The translations under genes were made by a program, and so were the position numbers. The notes beneath the pieces were generated by a model. That model made no database searches. It was given only the letters and a program-made list of their open reading frames with translations, and had not been told where the DNA came from. A stretch of DNA of 52,068 nucleotides. Source: Clostridiales bacterium oral taxon 876 str. F0540. Lineage in GTDB: Bacteria > Bacillota > Clostridia > Clostridiales > Clostridiaceae. The stretch spans positions 1 to 52,068 of the forward strand of contig KE993504.1 in NCBI GenBank assembly GCA_000466585.1, read 5' to 3'. Below are positions 42,264 to 50,756 of this stretch, one piece after another (positions within the stretch are counted from its first letter, which is position 1; the number at the start of each line of letters is the position of its first letter).

Positions 42264-43577
42264 TTAAGGGTGTGTTGCATATATATAATCCTCTATACAA
42301 TCAACTATTACATCTTTTAATAAAGCTTCCGGATCATTTTTTAATTTATTATTTCTCACTTTTTTGTATTGCACTGGCATAAATTGTTTAATCAATGTCA
42401 AAGGAATTTCTCTTGATCTTAAATTATTAATAAGTAATTTAATTGATTCATCTACATCTTCTGAGGGAAGATAATATCTGCATCTGTCTGAATAACTATA
42501 CTTTCTAGCAAACCTTATTTTTTCTGAGCTGCCATGATAATGCTTTTGCCAGTTATCAGGTTTTTTCAACATTTGCTTTTCCAACGTTTCAATAAAACCC
42601 GAAAGCTGTATTTCAGGACTGTATCTAAATAACTCGTTTTCTATATAATTCAAAGCAAATAATCCTTCTCTAAGTGCAAATGTCAGTGCAGGTCCAACTT
42701 TCAATATAGCAATACCGTCTTCTACCATACTTTTTAGAGATTGTGCATTTTGATAATCTGTAGAATGACCTTCTAATACAAAATTAGGATATTTTTTAAG
42801 AGCCATTACCAGATCCTTTGCTTTTTCCCTGTCGTATTCATGGATAGCCTCATCTCCAAATTCCACACCAGGCTGTACTACCACTGCAACCACATGCATC
42901 CATGCACTTTCTAGATTTTTCGAAACAAAGGCTTCTTTAAATGTTTTAATAGTATTCTCAAAGTCAGAAACTTTTGTAACACTTACCAAATCATCATCTT
43001 CTTGACTTCCTCCTGGAATTGGGACTTCGCTTCCAATTATATAAACAGGGTGAGTCGCATATGCATCTTTTTTAATTAATTCTTCGAAAGCCATCTCTGC
43101 TTCTAGGCAAAGCTCAGCTCCTCTAGCAGCGATAATTTCTGTATTAAACTCGCCACAATCAACGTCTTCCTTTAGTTTCATGCTTGTATCTATGTGTATT
43201 TTTGTAAAGCCTGCAAGCACATAATCTCTAATAAGCTCTCTAGATTTCTTCATTGCATCTACAGTATCTTCATTTTGCCAAGTAAGAGGACCTAAGTGGT
43301 CTCCTCCTAAAATTATTTTCTCTACTGGAAACTTAACTTTTTCAGCAATTGAGTAAACAAACCTTTTAAAATCTTCCGGCTTCATGCCGGTATATCCACC
43401 AAATTGATTTACCTGATTAGCAGTAGCCTCTATTAATGCAAAATCACCATTTAAAAGAGCACTTTCTAAAACTGCTTCAATTACATATTCGTTTGCACTG
43501 CATGCTGAATAAATGCCTTTTGCAATGCCTTTCTTTTGACTTTTTACTATTTCTATCAGCGGATTTACATTACTCAT
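42264..43577 (-). CDS. kbaZ: Tagatose-bisphosphate aldolase, non-catalytic (GatZ/KbaZ) subunit
   Basis: A 437-residue TIM-barrel subunit that stabilises and activates the KbaY aldolase. IEATANQVNQFGGYTGMKPEDF (split motif around 48-70) and IILGGDHLGPLTWQ (about 88) are diagnostic. ILKVGPALTFALREGLFAL (about 297) is the other conserved block. GGAGGGG precedes the ATG. Its pairing with kbaY, AgaS and NagA-type genes marks an N-acetylgalactosamine/galactosamine pathway rather than lactose/tagatose alone. The gap to kbaY is about 200 bases, with no terminator seen. Confidence 0.92.
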   Translation of the reverse strand: MSNVNPLIEIVKSQKKGIAKGIYSACSANEYVIEAVLESALLNGDFALIEATANQVNQFGGYTGMKPEDFKRFVYSIAEKVKFPVEKIILGGDHLGPLTWQNEDTVDAMKKSRELIRDYVLAGFTKIHIDTSMKLKEDVDCGEFNTEIIAARGAELCLEAEMAFEELIKKDAYATHPVYIIGSEVPIPGGSQEDDDLVSVTKVSDFENTIKTFKEAFVSKNLESAWMHVVAVVVQPGVEFGDEAIHEYDREKAKDLVMALKKYPNFVLEGHSTDYQNAQSLKSMVEDGIAILKVGPALTFALREGLFALNYIENELFRYSPEIQLSGFIETLEKQMLKKPDNWQKHYHGSSEKIRFARKYSYSDRCRYYLPSEDVDESIKLLINNLRSREIPLTLIKQFMPVQYKKVRNNKLKNDPEALLKDVIVDCIEDYIYATHP

Positions 43578-43593
43578 AAAACCCCTCCTTCCA

Positions 43594-44253
43594 TTACTCC
43601 AAATACTTTAATAAATCTAATGGCTCACTTAATTCCAAATCAAACTTTTCTATTTCTTCTCTACTGCCAAAGCCATAAGCTGCCGCTACGCTAATAATAT
43701 TGTTTGCATTTCCGGCTTCATAATCTTTGCACTTATCACCGACAATTATATAGCCGCCCTTGGGACCATATTTTATTATTTCTTCTACCATTTTTATTTT
43801 CTCTGGCTGATTGCATTTTATATTATCAAAATAAGAATATATATTGCTGTTTCTCAAAGCTAAATTCACATGGTCAACTGACCCAGTACTGGCGATATTA
43901 AGATTATAACCTTTGAGTTTTAATGTGCTTAACAATTCCATTACTCCAGGGAATAGCAGCTTCTCTTTTAACTCTTCCACATATTTATGCTCTTTTTCCA
44001 ATACTGACTTAGCATATCTCTCCAATAAATCAGTATCAATTTCAGGATATAATTTAGGAAAGAAATCACTATTTCCCCAGCCTATTAAACCTGTGATTTT
44101 TTCAGCTTCCGGAATAGGAATACAAAATTCTTCTGCTGCTTCCTGACATGCTTGTACGGTTATGAGTGAAGTATTAATAAGAGTTCCATCCATGTCAAAT
44201 ATTATATTTCTAACCTTTTTTATTTCTTGTAATAAATCAAGTTTACTCACCAT
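43594..44253 (-). CDS. HAD-superfamily phosphatase
   Basis: About 219 residues. Motif I is NIIFDMDGTLIN near the N terminus; motif II is in NIASTGS (about 128), motif III Lys in CNQPEKIKM (about 150), motif IV GGYIIVGDKCKDYEAG (about 166). This is a subfamily I beta-phosphoglucomutase/Gph-like HAD with a helical cap. AAGGAG lies 12 bases before the chosen ATG; a start 11 codons earlier is possible. It lies between kbaZ and agaS with tiny gaps, so it belongs to the amino-sugar operon. Its substrate, perhaps a sugar phosphate that accumulates, is unknown. Confidence 0.82.
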   Translation of the reverse strand: MVSKLDLLQEIKKVRNIIFDMDGTLINTSLITVQACQEAAEEFCIPIPEAEKITGLIGWGNSDFFPKLYPEIDTDLLERYAKSVLEKEHKYVEELKEKLLFPGVMELLSTLKLKGYNLNIASTGSVDHVNLALRNSNIYSYFDNIKCNQPEKIKMVEEIIKYGPKGGYIIVGDKCKDYEAGNANNIISVAAAYGFGSREEIEKFDLELSEPLDLLKYLE

Positions 44254-44295
44254 TGAAAACAAATTCTCCTTCAATATAAGTTTCATGAACCTTGC

Positions 44296-45459
44296 TTATT
44301 TGGTGTACTTATGAATAAATACACCTTTAACAACTCTATTAACTGTACCGTCCGGTCTTGGATTATCCGGTGAAATTCCTAATTTAAGTGAATTAAATAA
44401 TCCGAACATTTGCCCAAATAACATATAATTAAATACAGTATAAACTTCAGGAACTTCTTCTCCATTTATTTCTATATACTTATTGCATAAGTTATTTAAT
44501 TCCTCATTTTTTTCATAGCTTATAACTGCTAGTTTATGCTTTCCTGCATCACCATGAATCTCTCTTATAAGGTCCATATCATAAAGGTTAGTATATCTAT
44601 TAGTAGAATTCATAAATATAACTAAAGTATCATCATTAATTATTGATTTAGGGCCATGTCTAAATCCTAAGACAGATTCGCAAACGGAAACTACCTTTCC
44701 ACTTGTAAGTTCTAAGTTTTTAAGAGCCATTTCTTGTACTAAGCCTTTTAGCATTCCAGATCCTAAATAAACTACTCTTGATGCATTAAAATCAACTAAT
44801 TCCTTTACATCCTTCCAATTGTTTTCTAAGATCCAGTTTCCTTGATCAACAACTGTATCAACATATTTTTTATTTTGTTCCAAGTTATTAATATCAAATA
44901 TTAATAAAGACGCTAATAACATACAACTAAAAGAACTTGTCATTGCAAAACTCTTATCATCTGAAAGTTCCGGCATTAATACACAAAGATTATCACTACT
45001 TGTGGCTGCTTTCTTTGCAAGTTCTCCATCTTTATTACAGGTAATAACTAATTGCGCTATGTCCTTTACATTTTCTTGAAATATATCATAGGCTCCAACA
45101 CTTTCAGGACTATTTCCTGATCTAGCATAAGATACAAGCATTGTTGGTACATCTTCTTCTAAAAATTCTGCTGCATTTGCTACTAAATCTGTTGTTGCTA
45201 TAGCCTCTACTCTTAAATCTAACTTTTTTGCTAAGTATAAATAAACTGTATCTCCAACATAGTCTGAAGTACCGGCTCCGGTTAAAATTATTCTAGTATT
45301 GCTTTTTAACTTTCTATTAAAAAAGTCTTTTATTATTTCTTCATTTGCTTTTACTATATTGTAAGTTTCTTCCCACAACTTAGGTTGTTGTCTTATTTCT
45401 GTAGCAGTATAAACCGCTCTCAGTTCTTTAATATCGTTATCACTCATTCCAAATAGCAT
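44296..45459 (-). CDS. agaS: AgaS-type SIS-domain galactosamine-6-phosphate deaminase/isomerase
   Basis: A 387-residue protein with two SIS domains. It converts galactosamine-6-phosphate to tagatose-6-phosphate and ammonia in the cytoplasm. RIILTGAGTSDYVGDTV (about 56) and LVSYARSGNSPESVGA (about 107) are the phosphosugar loops; SVCESVLGFRHGPKSIIND (about 254) is the conserved catalytic/second-domain motif shared with GlmS isomerases. AAGGAGG precedes the ATG. It precedes the HAD and aldolase genes on the same strand, as expected of an aga operon. Confidence 0.92.
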   Translation of the reverse strand: MLFGMSDNDIKELRAVYTATEIRQQPKLWEETYNIVKANEEIIKDFFNRKLKSNTRIILTGAGTSDYVGDTVYLYLAKKLDLRVEAIATTDLVANAAEFLEEDVPTMLVSYARSGNSPESVGAYDIFQENVKDIAQLVITCNKDGELAKKAATSSDNLCVLMPELSDDKSFAMTSSFSCMLLASLLIFDINNLEQNKKYVDTVVDQGNWILENNWKDVKELVDFNASRVVYLGSGMLKGLVQEMALKNLELTSGKVVSVCESVLGFRHGPKSIINDDTLVIFMNSTNRYTNLYDMDLIREIHGDAGKHKLAVISYEKNEELNNLCNKYIEINGEEVPEVYTVFNYMLFGQMFGLFNSLKLGISPDNPRPDGTVNRVVKGVFIHKYTK

Positions 45460-45587
45460 TTTAATGCCTCCTTATAATTCTCTGGAGTACATACCAATTA
45501 TCAATTGTTATGCTCCTCAACTGCTAACGTTGCCATCGCCATTTTTTAACCTTTTCACTTAAACTAACTTTGTAAAAAAATATCAAC

Positions 45588-46145
45588 TTATACTTTTTTC
45601 ATTTTACTAAAGGCAATAATATTAACAATTGCCATATAAAAACTATACATTGCTCCTAATACGCTTAATATTAAAAATAATGTATTAAAATTTTGTTGTA
45701 TCGCATTCAAAACAATAAGAACACTCAACAAAATATAAGCACATGCTTTCATTACTGTTTTTTCTCTTTCCTTACTACTAATTATGGTTTTTAAATTTGA
45801 AGTCTTACGTTCTCTTTTAAATTCTTTAATTACCTCTAGCTTCTTTATAAAGAACAGCCTAAAGTATAGTTCCACTAAAGCTAAAGTCCCAACTCCAACT
45901 AAAAACGTATTTTGCAAAGACTTAAAATAATCTCCAAGCAAAATCATAATAATAAATATAATTGAGTATCTAAAATAAAATAGCCTAAACTTTGGCTCTA
46001 TTTGCTTAGATACAATATAGCCATTTTTATCAAAGATATTATAGTAAACCGTACTTCCGTACTTATCCAAGTACAAGTTATGTCCAGATAGACTTACACC
46101 ATTGTATAAGTTGTTTCGAGATAAATTTACAGCATTCTTTTTCAC
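45588..46145 (-). CDS. Small membrane protein coupled to nagA
   Basis: 185 residues with four TM helices (about 59-77, 80-95, 125-143 and 150-172 positions) and basic loops (KKLEVIKEFKRERKTSNLK). The likely start is a GTG whose first base is the last base of the nagA stop (overlap TAGTG), with AAAGGCG upstream, so translation is coupled to nagA. An in-frame TTG eight codons earlier has weaker support. I do not recognise the family; short YcxB/DUF-type membrane proteins look similar. Being locked to nagA suggests a role in the amino-sugar pathway, but that is only position-based. Confidence 0.65.
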   Translation of the reverse strand: MKKNAVNLSRNNLYNGVSLSGHNLYLDKYGSTVYYNIFDKNGYIVSKQIEPKFRLFYFRYSIIFIIMILLGDYFKSLQNTFLVGVGTLALVELYFRLFFIKKLEVIKEFKRERKTSNLKTIISSKEREKTVMKACAYILLSVLIVLNAIQQNFNTLFLILSVLGAMYSFYMAIVNIIAFSKMKKV

Positions 46146-47284
46146 TATAACATCGCCTTTCCTAAACAATATGTTTGGTGCACTGAATAGTCATCATTAA
46201 GAATTACTAAATCACTATCATAAGAAACCCCTATTCTTCCTTTGCGTTTATCAACCCCTAAACACTTGGCCGGATTAATAGTACAAGAATTAATAGCATA
46301 ATTAAAAGGCACCATAGCTTCTTCAACTAATATCCTAAGTCCATCATTCATCTTTAATGTGGAACCGGCTAATCCTTTTGTCTCTACTAAGTGAGCGCTT
46401 CCATCTTCATAAATTTCTATTTCATGCCCTCCAAACATAAATTTAGAGCCTATCTCATAGCCCTTTGCCATTAAAGCATCTGTAACCATAATTCCATAAT
46501 CTGGTCCCTTGGCATTGAAGAAATTGTATAGAGCGGCAGGTGTTGAATGACTTCCATCACAAATTATTTCACCATACATTCCTTTAATTCTTAGTGCAGC
46601 TCCTACTAGTCCATTATTTCTATGATTATAGGAGGTCATGCCATTATAAACATGAGTTTGGGACCTTGCTCCATGAGCAAAAGCAAATATTGCATCTTCA
46701 TAGGTTGAAGCTGAATGTCCTATACTTACTACTACACCATTATCAAACAAATATTCTGTAAGCGAATAATCTTCATCGGTTTCAGTTGCCAAGGTTACAT
46801 ATTTTATTAATCCTTTTGCTGCCTTTTGATAATATTGAAATTCTTTAATAGTAGGCTTAACTATATATTCTTTGGGCTGGGCTCCCTTATATTCCAGATC
46901 AAGATAAGGTCCTTCAAAGTGAATTCCTAATATTTCTGCCCCTTCATAGCCTTCTTCCACTACCTTTGCTACATTGCTTAAAGCTCTAGTAAGTACTTCT
47001 TTGCTTTGAGTTATAGTTGTAGGTAATATTGAAGTAACTCCTTCATTTGCTATCTTCCTTGTCCAGTTTCTTAAGCCTTGTTCATTTGCATCATTTGTAT
47101 CAAAACCATAAGCACCATGACTATGAACATCTATAAGGCCTGGTAGAATTCTCTTTCTGCCATAATCACAGGCACCTTCTTTTTCGTTGTATGCATAAAT
47201 ATTAACTATTTTATTATCATCAATTTCAATTTGAGCCGGAATAAATTGATCTGCAATCCAAACTCTTTTACTTTGTATTAACAT
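46145..47284 (-). CDS. nagA: N-acetylglucosamine/galactosamine-6-phosphate deacetylase
   Basis: Removes acetate from GlcNAc-6-P or GalNAc-6-P (AgaA). A 379-residue amidohydrolase. The metal site LIDVHSHGAYGFDTND is near residue 55; HFEGPYLDLEYKGAQ (about 125) carries the catalytic metal Glu; GHSASTYEDA (about 188) and HVYNGMTSYNHRNNG (about 210) bring metal His residues; MVTDALMAKG (about 268) has the catalytic Asp. I chose the ATG with AGGAGGTG before it; an upstream ATG 40 codons earlier lacks a site. GalNAc rather than GlcNAc is inferred from the aga neighbours. Confidence 0.93.
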   Translation of the reverse strand: MLIQSKRVWIADQFIPAQIEIDDNKIVNIYAYNEKEGACDYGRKRILPGLIDVHSHGAYGFDTNDANEQGLRNWTRKIANEGVTSILPTTITQSKEVLTRALSNVAKVVEEGYEGAEILGIHFEGPYLDLEYKGAQPKEYIVKPTIKEFQYYQKAAKGLIKYVTLATETDEDYSLTEYLFDNGVVVSIGHSASTYEDAIFAFAHGARSQTHVYNGMTSYNHRNNGLVGAALRIKGMYGEIICDGSHSTPAALYNFFNAKGPDYGIMVTDALMAKGYEIGSKFMFGGHEIEIYEDGSAHLVETKGLAGSTLKMNDGLRILVEEAMVPFNYAINSCTINPAKCLGVDKRKGRIGVSYDSDLVILNDDYSVHQTYCLGKAML

Positions 47285-47469
47285 AATGCACCTCCTAGCA
47301 TGAGTTATCTTAATTATACATAAGTTTATCAAGCTAATATTTGCACTTTTTAACAGACATATTACATATTTCACCACTCTAATTGAATTTAAATTTCTCT
47401 CCATTATAATTAAAATAGGGGAAATTAATTTATTATTTGTACTTATAATCTATTTTAGGAGATGATAAA

Positions 47470-47901
47470 ATGGTTGGATTAATAATTAGTGGACATGGTA
47501 ACTTTGCATCAGGATTGCACACATCTTTAAAACTAATTGCAGGTGAAGCTGAGAGCATTGAATTTGTTGATTTTGAAGAAAAAGATTCAACAGAGGATTT
47601 AAAGAAAAAATATTATGCTTCATTACAAAGCTTAGCTGGTTGTGATAGCATTTTGGCTCTTAGCGATTTAGCTGGAGGTTCACCCTTTAAGACCTTGGTT
47701 GAAGTTAAAACAGAAATAGATAAGCCAATGGAAGTAATCGGTGGGGCAAATTTACCTATGCTTCTTGATATATCTATGACTAAAGACATTATAGGAGATT
47801 TACATTCATTATCTGAAGCAGCAATTGAAGTAGGTAAATGTGGTGTTGTAAAATTTAAGCCTATAATTCATGAAGATGAAGAATGCGAGGATGGTATATA
47901 A
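47470..47901 (+). CDS. agaF: PTS mannose/GalNAc-family EIIA component
   Basis: A 143-residue EIIA of the mannose (EIIMan) family; it accepts phosphate from HPr on H9 (LIISGHGNFASGL) and passes it to EIIB. LSDLAGGSPFKTLVE (about 64) is the conserved second block. It is on the opposite strand from the EIIB/C/D genes. Its stop overlaps the ATG of the yajC-like gene (TAATG). AGGAGATGATAAA precedes the ATG. Confidence 0.93.
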   Translation: MVGLIISGHGNFASGLHTSLKLIAGEAESIEFVDFEEKDSTEDLKKKYYASLQSLAGCDSILALSDLAGGSPFKTLVEVKTEIDKPMEVIGGANLPMLLDISMTKDIIGDLHSLSEAAIEVGKCGVVKFKPIIHEDEECEDGI

Positions 47902-48182
47902 TGAGGATAAATTGGGAAGTCGTTACTTGGACATGCATTACTGTTGGAGTATTACTAGGGATAGCTGCCATAATACTAATATTTATATCTGCTAGAAACC
48001 TGAAAAAAAGAACTTCTGCACTTAAAGATGTTCATGTTGAATTGAAACCAGGTATGAAGGTAATGTTTTGCGGTGGGTTCTATGGTAAGGTTGTATCCGT
48101 AGCACAAGAAAAAGTAGAAATTGAAATGGCTAAAAATACAGTTGTAACTGTATCTAGATATTCAATTCAAAGTATTGTATAA
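47901..48182 (+). CDS. yajC: YajC-like small membrane protein
   Basis: 93 residues: an N-terminal TM helix (about 10-32, TCITVGVLLGIAAIILIFIS) then a short soluble YajC domain (LKPGMKVMFCGGFYGKVVSV, EIEMAKNTVVTVSRYSIQSI). YajC is an accessory of SecDF in the translocase. Here there is no secD/secF or tgt; the gene overlaps agaF by one base, so it is coupled to a PTS gene. It is thus likely a paralogue serving the PTS, perhaps helping membrane insertion. That role is inference. A terminator follows 10 bases later. Confidence 0.8.
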   Translation: MRINWEVVTWTCITVGVLLGIAAIILIFISARNLKKRTSALKDVHVELKPGMKVMFCGGFYGKVVSVAQEKVEIEMAKNTVVTVSRYSIQSIV

Positions 48183-48192
48183 ATCATGAAAT

Positions 48193-48219
48193 AAAAAGCT
48201 GTCTCAAAACAGCTTTTTT
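48193..48219 (+). terminator. Terminator of the agaF-yajC operon
   Basis: AAAAAGCTGT-CTCAAA-ACAGCTTTTTT, directly after the YajC-like gene, with a T-run. Confidence 0.85.
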
Positions 48220-48271
48220 TATTTTATAAATCTATATGTGGTTAAGTTTTAAAGTAATAAAATTAATAATA

Positions 48272-48308
48272 AAAGAGAGGATCGTCTATTAAATAGCATC
48301 CTCTCTTT
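48272..48308 (-). terminator. Terminator of the agaV-agaW-agaE operon
   Basis: AAAGAGAGGA and TCCTCTCTTT pair around an internal loop; T-run follows on the minus strand, 10 bases after the EIID stop. Confidence 0.85.
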
Positions 48309-48318
48309 TTAAGTTATA

Positions 48319-49143
48319 TTAAGCCCATATTTTAAAGAATCCACCAACTAGACCAATTACAAGTAGTAAGCCTATACATTTAACAGGAGTCCATTTTCTC
48401 TTTTTAATTAAGAAGAATAGCCCTAATGTGAATAGTAGTGGAAGCATTTGAGGAAGAACACCATCTAATATATTTTGTATATTAATTGGAGCTTTTCCAT
48501 TTGGTATTTCAATAGCTAGCTTTGTTGCACCATAGTTTGAAGTAAGAGCTCCAACTATGAATACACCTAGCATAGAAGCTGAACGTGTAAATTCTTTTGC
48601 ATTTTTAGTCAAGATATCAATTGCTTTTGAACCTAAGTTATATGACCAGTGCATTAACCAATATCTGATTCCAAATTGAACAGCATTAAATATTAACAAG
48701 AATAATATTGGACCAGCTAAAGATCCGCCAATAGCCATATTAGCAGTAATACCAGCAGTAATTGGAACTAATGTAAACCAGAAAATAGCATCTCCAATTC
48801 CGCCTAAAGGTCCCATTGCAGCAACACGGACAGCACGGATAGTATTAGTATCAGCCTTTTGCTGCTCTAATGATAAAATTATACCCATAACAAAAGTTAC
48901 AAGGAATGGGTGAGTATTAAAGAACTCTAAGTTGTGCTTCATGGACTTTGAAAGGTCATCTTTGTTAGTATGAATCTTTTGTAATCCAGGTAATATTCCG
49001 TATAACCATCCAGCAGCTTGCATTCTTTCATAGTTAAATGAAGCTTGTAAGAATAATGAACGCCAAACCATTTGATTTAAAGTTTTCTTATCAAGTTGTT
49101 TGGAAGGAGTCAAATCATTATATAATGTGCTATTAGATTCCAT
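48319..49143 (-). CDS. agaE: PTS mannose/GalNAc-family EIID component
   Basis: Second membrane subunit of the sugar channel, 274 residues. SLFLQASFNYERMQAAGWLY (about 29-48) is the EIID hallmark, then VAAMGPLGGIGDAIFWFTLV (about 106) and a C-terminal TM. The long soluble N half with one central hydrophobic region and a final TM is the family layout. It overlaps the EIIC end by 11 bases, so the two are translationally coupled. Confidence 0.95.
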   Translation of the reverse strand: MESNSTLYNDLTPSKQLDKKTLNQMVWRSLFLQASFNYERMQAAGWLYGILPGLQKIHTNKDDLSKSMKHNLEFFNTHPFLVTFVMGIILSLEQQKADTNTIRAVRVAAMGPLGGIGDAIFWFTLVPITAGITANMAIGGSLAGPILFLLIFNAVQFGIRYWLMHWSYNLGSKAIDILTKNAKEFTRSASMLGVFIVGALTSNYGATKLAIEIPNGKAPINIQNILDGVLPQMLPLLFTLGLFFLIKKRKWTPVKCIGLLLVIGLVGGFFKIWA

Positions 49144-49945
49144 CTTCGTAATCTCCTCCTATTCCTGCATTTGCTGTAGCAGATTTCATTTTTACATTGT
49201 TTTGGAAATCGTAAATACATACTGCAATTCCAATAAATGCAATTAATAATAATGCTGATCCGCCTAAGCCTTCTATTTTTCCTATAATAGTTGCAAGCGC
49301 AAAACCTGCAAAGTAAATTCCCCATAAGTCATTTGATAACATTATACGTAATAAAATTGCAAATCCAACATAACGCATCATTTTACCAGCGGCACTAAGT
49401 CCAGCCATGATCCAAGCGTATTGCTCTGATAACTTTGATAATGTAGAACCAGCAGCACTACCTCCGATTAATCCTATAACAACTACAATAGCAAAGAATG
49501 CACCTAAAGCAGCCATTGCACCATAGTTAATTTTCTCAATACCTTTTGTATCAGCTTTCTCAGCATATTTATCAGCTTTTGACATTAATGGTGACATAAT
49601 TGTGAATAATAAAGTAACACAATATTGTCCAAATAATGAAAATGGAACTGCTAGTCCAACTGCTGCAGCTGGTTCTAACTTAGAAGAAACAGCAAATACT
49701 ACTGCCATTATTCCTCCGATAACAGGATTTGGAGGTTGGGCTCCTCCAACAGGCATATTTCCGATTGTCATTAATTGATAAGTACCACCTACAATAAGTC
49801 CAGTGTGTAAATCTCCAAGAATTCCACCAATAACAGCTCCAGCTACGATTGGTTGGTATAACGACTCAAGAAAGCTATATTGGTCAATAGCTGCGATAAA
49901 TGCAAATACTGCAACTAGCAGAATTTGTATAATACTAAAATTCAT
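49133..49945 (-). CDS. agaW: PTS mannose/GalNAc-family EIIC component
   Basis: Main transmembrane subunit that binds and moves the sugar; 270 residues with about eight TM segments. GGILGDLHTGLIVGGTYQL near 40 and VGGAQPPNPVIGGIMAVVFA near 67 match the EII-Sor/AgaW type. GGGGG precedes the ATG. It lies between EIIB and EIID. Confidence 0.94.
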   Translation of the reverse strand: MNFSIIQILLVAVFAFIAAIDQYSFLESLYQPIVAGAVIGGILGDLHTGLIVGGTYQLMTIGNMPVGGAQPPNPVIGGIMAVVFAVSSKLEPAAAVGLAVPFSLFGQYCVTLLFTIMSPLMSKADKYAEKADTKGIEKINYGAMAALGAFFAIVVVIGLIGGSAAGSTLSKLSEQYAWIMAGLSAAGKMMRYVGFAILLRIMLSNDLWGIYFAGFALATIIGKIEGLGGSALLLIAFIGIAVCIYDFQNNVKMKSATANAGIGGDYEDGI

Positions 49946-49971
49946 TCGGTATTCCCCCCAGTATTATTTAA

Positions 49972-50448
49972 TTATTTGAAAATCTTCTCAATATTTTCAG
50001 TACCTTCAGTAGGAACTCTTCTTATTTCAAGTTCTACTCCTAATTCCCTTAACTTTCTGAACGCCTCTACATCTTTGTCATTTACTGCAACAGAACCGGC
50101 AACTTGCCTTTTTCCTTCTGCCATATGCATGTTTCCGATGTTAACTTTTTTTATTGGCACTCCACCCTCAACAAGCTTTAATACGTCAGTGGGATTTTCA
50201 CAAACTATAAATATAAGTTGTTTAGCATTAGCTTTATGAATTGTACTTATAGTTTTTTCTAGTGTCCAATAACGAGTTGAAGCGTAAGACGGTGCACACA
50301 TATCCATTAGACCTTGTCTTAATTTGTCCCCGGCAACAGTATCATTCGCAACTAGGATTAGGTTTGCACCAATAGAACCACACCATTGTGTTGCAACTTG
50401 TCCGTGAATCAATCTATTGTCTATTCTTGTTAATATAATATTTGGCAT
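49972..50448 (-). CDS. agaV: PTS mannose/GalNAc-family EIIB component
   Basis: Phosphoryl-carrier subunit, 158 residues. The active histidine is H15 in RIDNRLIHGQVATQW. PIKKVNIGNMHMAEGKRQ (about 108) is typical of the AgaV/SorB group. AAAGGAGGTG precedes the ATG. It leads the agaV-agaW-agaE operon; a catabolite-repression-like site lies just upstream. Confidence 0.95.
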   Translation of the reverse strand: MPNIILTRIDNRLIHGQVATQWCGSIGANLILVANDTVAGDKLRQGLMDMCAPSYASTRYWTLEKTISTIHKANAKQLIFIVCENPTDVLKLVEGGVPIKKVNIGNMHMAEGKRQVAGSVAVNDKDVEAFRKLRELGVELEIRRVPTEGTENIEKIFK

Positions 50449-50464
50449 GTCATCACCTCCTTTT

Positions 50465-50479
50465 TTGAAAACGTTTCGT
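50465..50479 (-). promoter_or_regulatory. Candidate cre (CcpA) site upstream of agaV
   Basis: TTGAAAACGTTTCGT matches the cre pattern WTGNAANCGNWNNCW at nearly all positions (the last C and W differ). It is about 17 bases before the agaV ATG and would block early transcription when CcpA is active. Confidence 0.5.
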
Positions 50480-50756
50480 CTTCGTTGTTAATGAAATTAT
50501 ACACTGAATAGAAATAAGAATCTTTATACTTTTTAGTATTTGTTTTATTCTTTTTAGTACTCGTTTCGTTGATGAAAAACTTTATAAAGTATAGTTTACT
50601 CTCATTTTGTAAAAATATAATTTTAGTGATATTATATAGTCAATATTAATAATACTTATAATAGTGTAAAAACCTTAGTTACTAGTTTGATGCAAGTTAT
50701 TTATGACAATGTATGCATAAAAATAATTATAGCAATTTATAATGGGGGGAGTTATT
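50480..50756. other. Divergent regulatory gap between agaV and the AraC gene
   Basis: An AT-rich intergenic region with no ORF. TTTTTAGTATTTG and TTTTTAGTACTCG (about 50530 and 50554) are near-repeats about 24 bases apart, a plausible pair of AraC-type half-sites. A TATAAT (about 50658) suits the AraC promoter. Confidence 0.4.
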
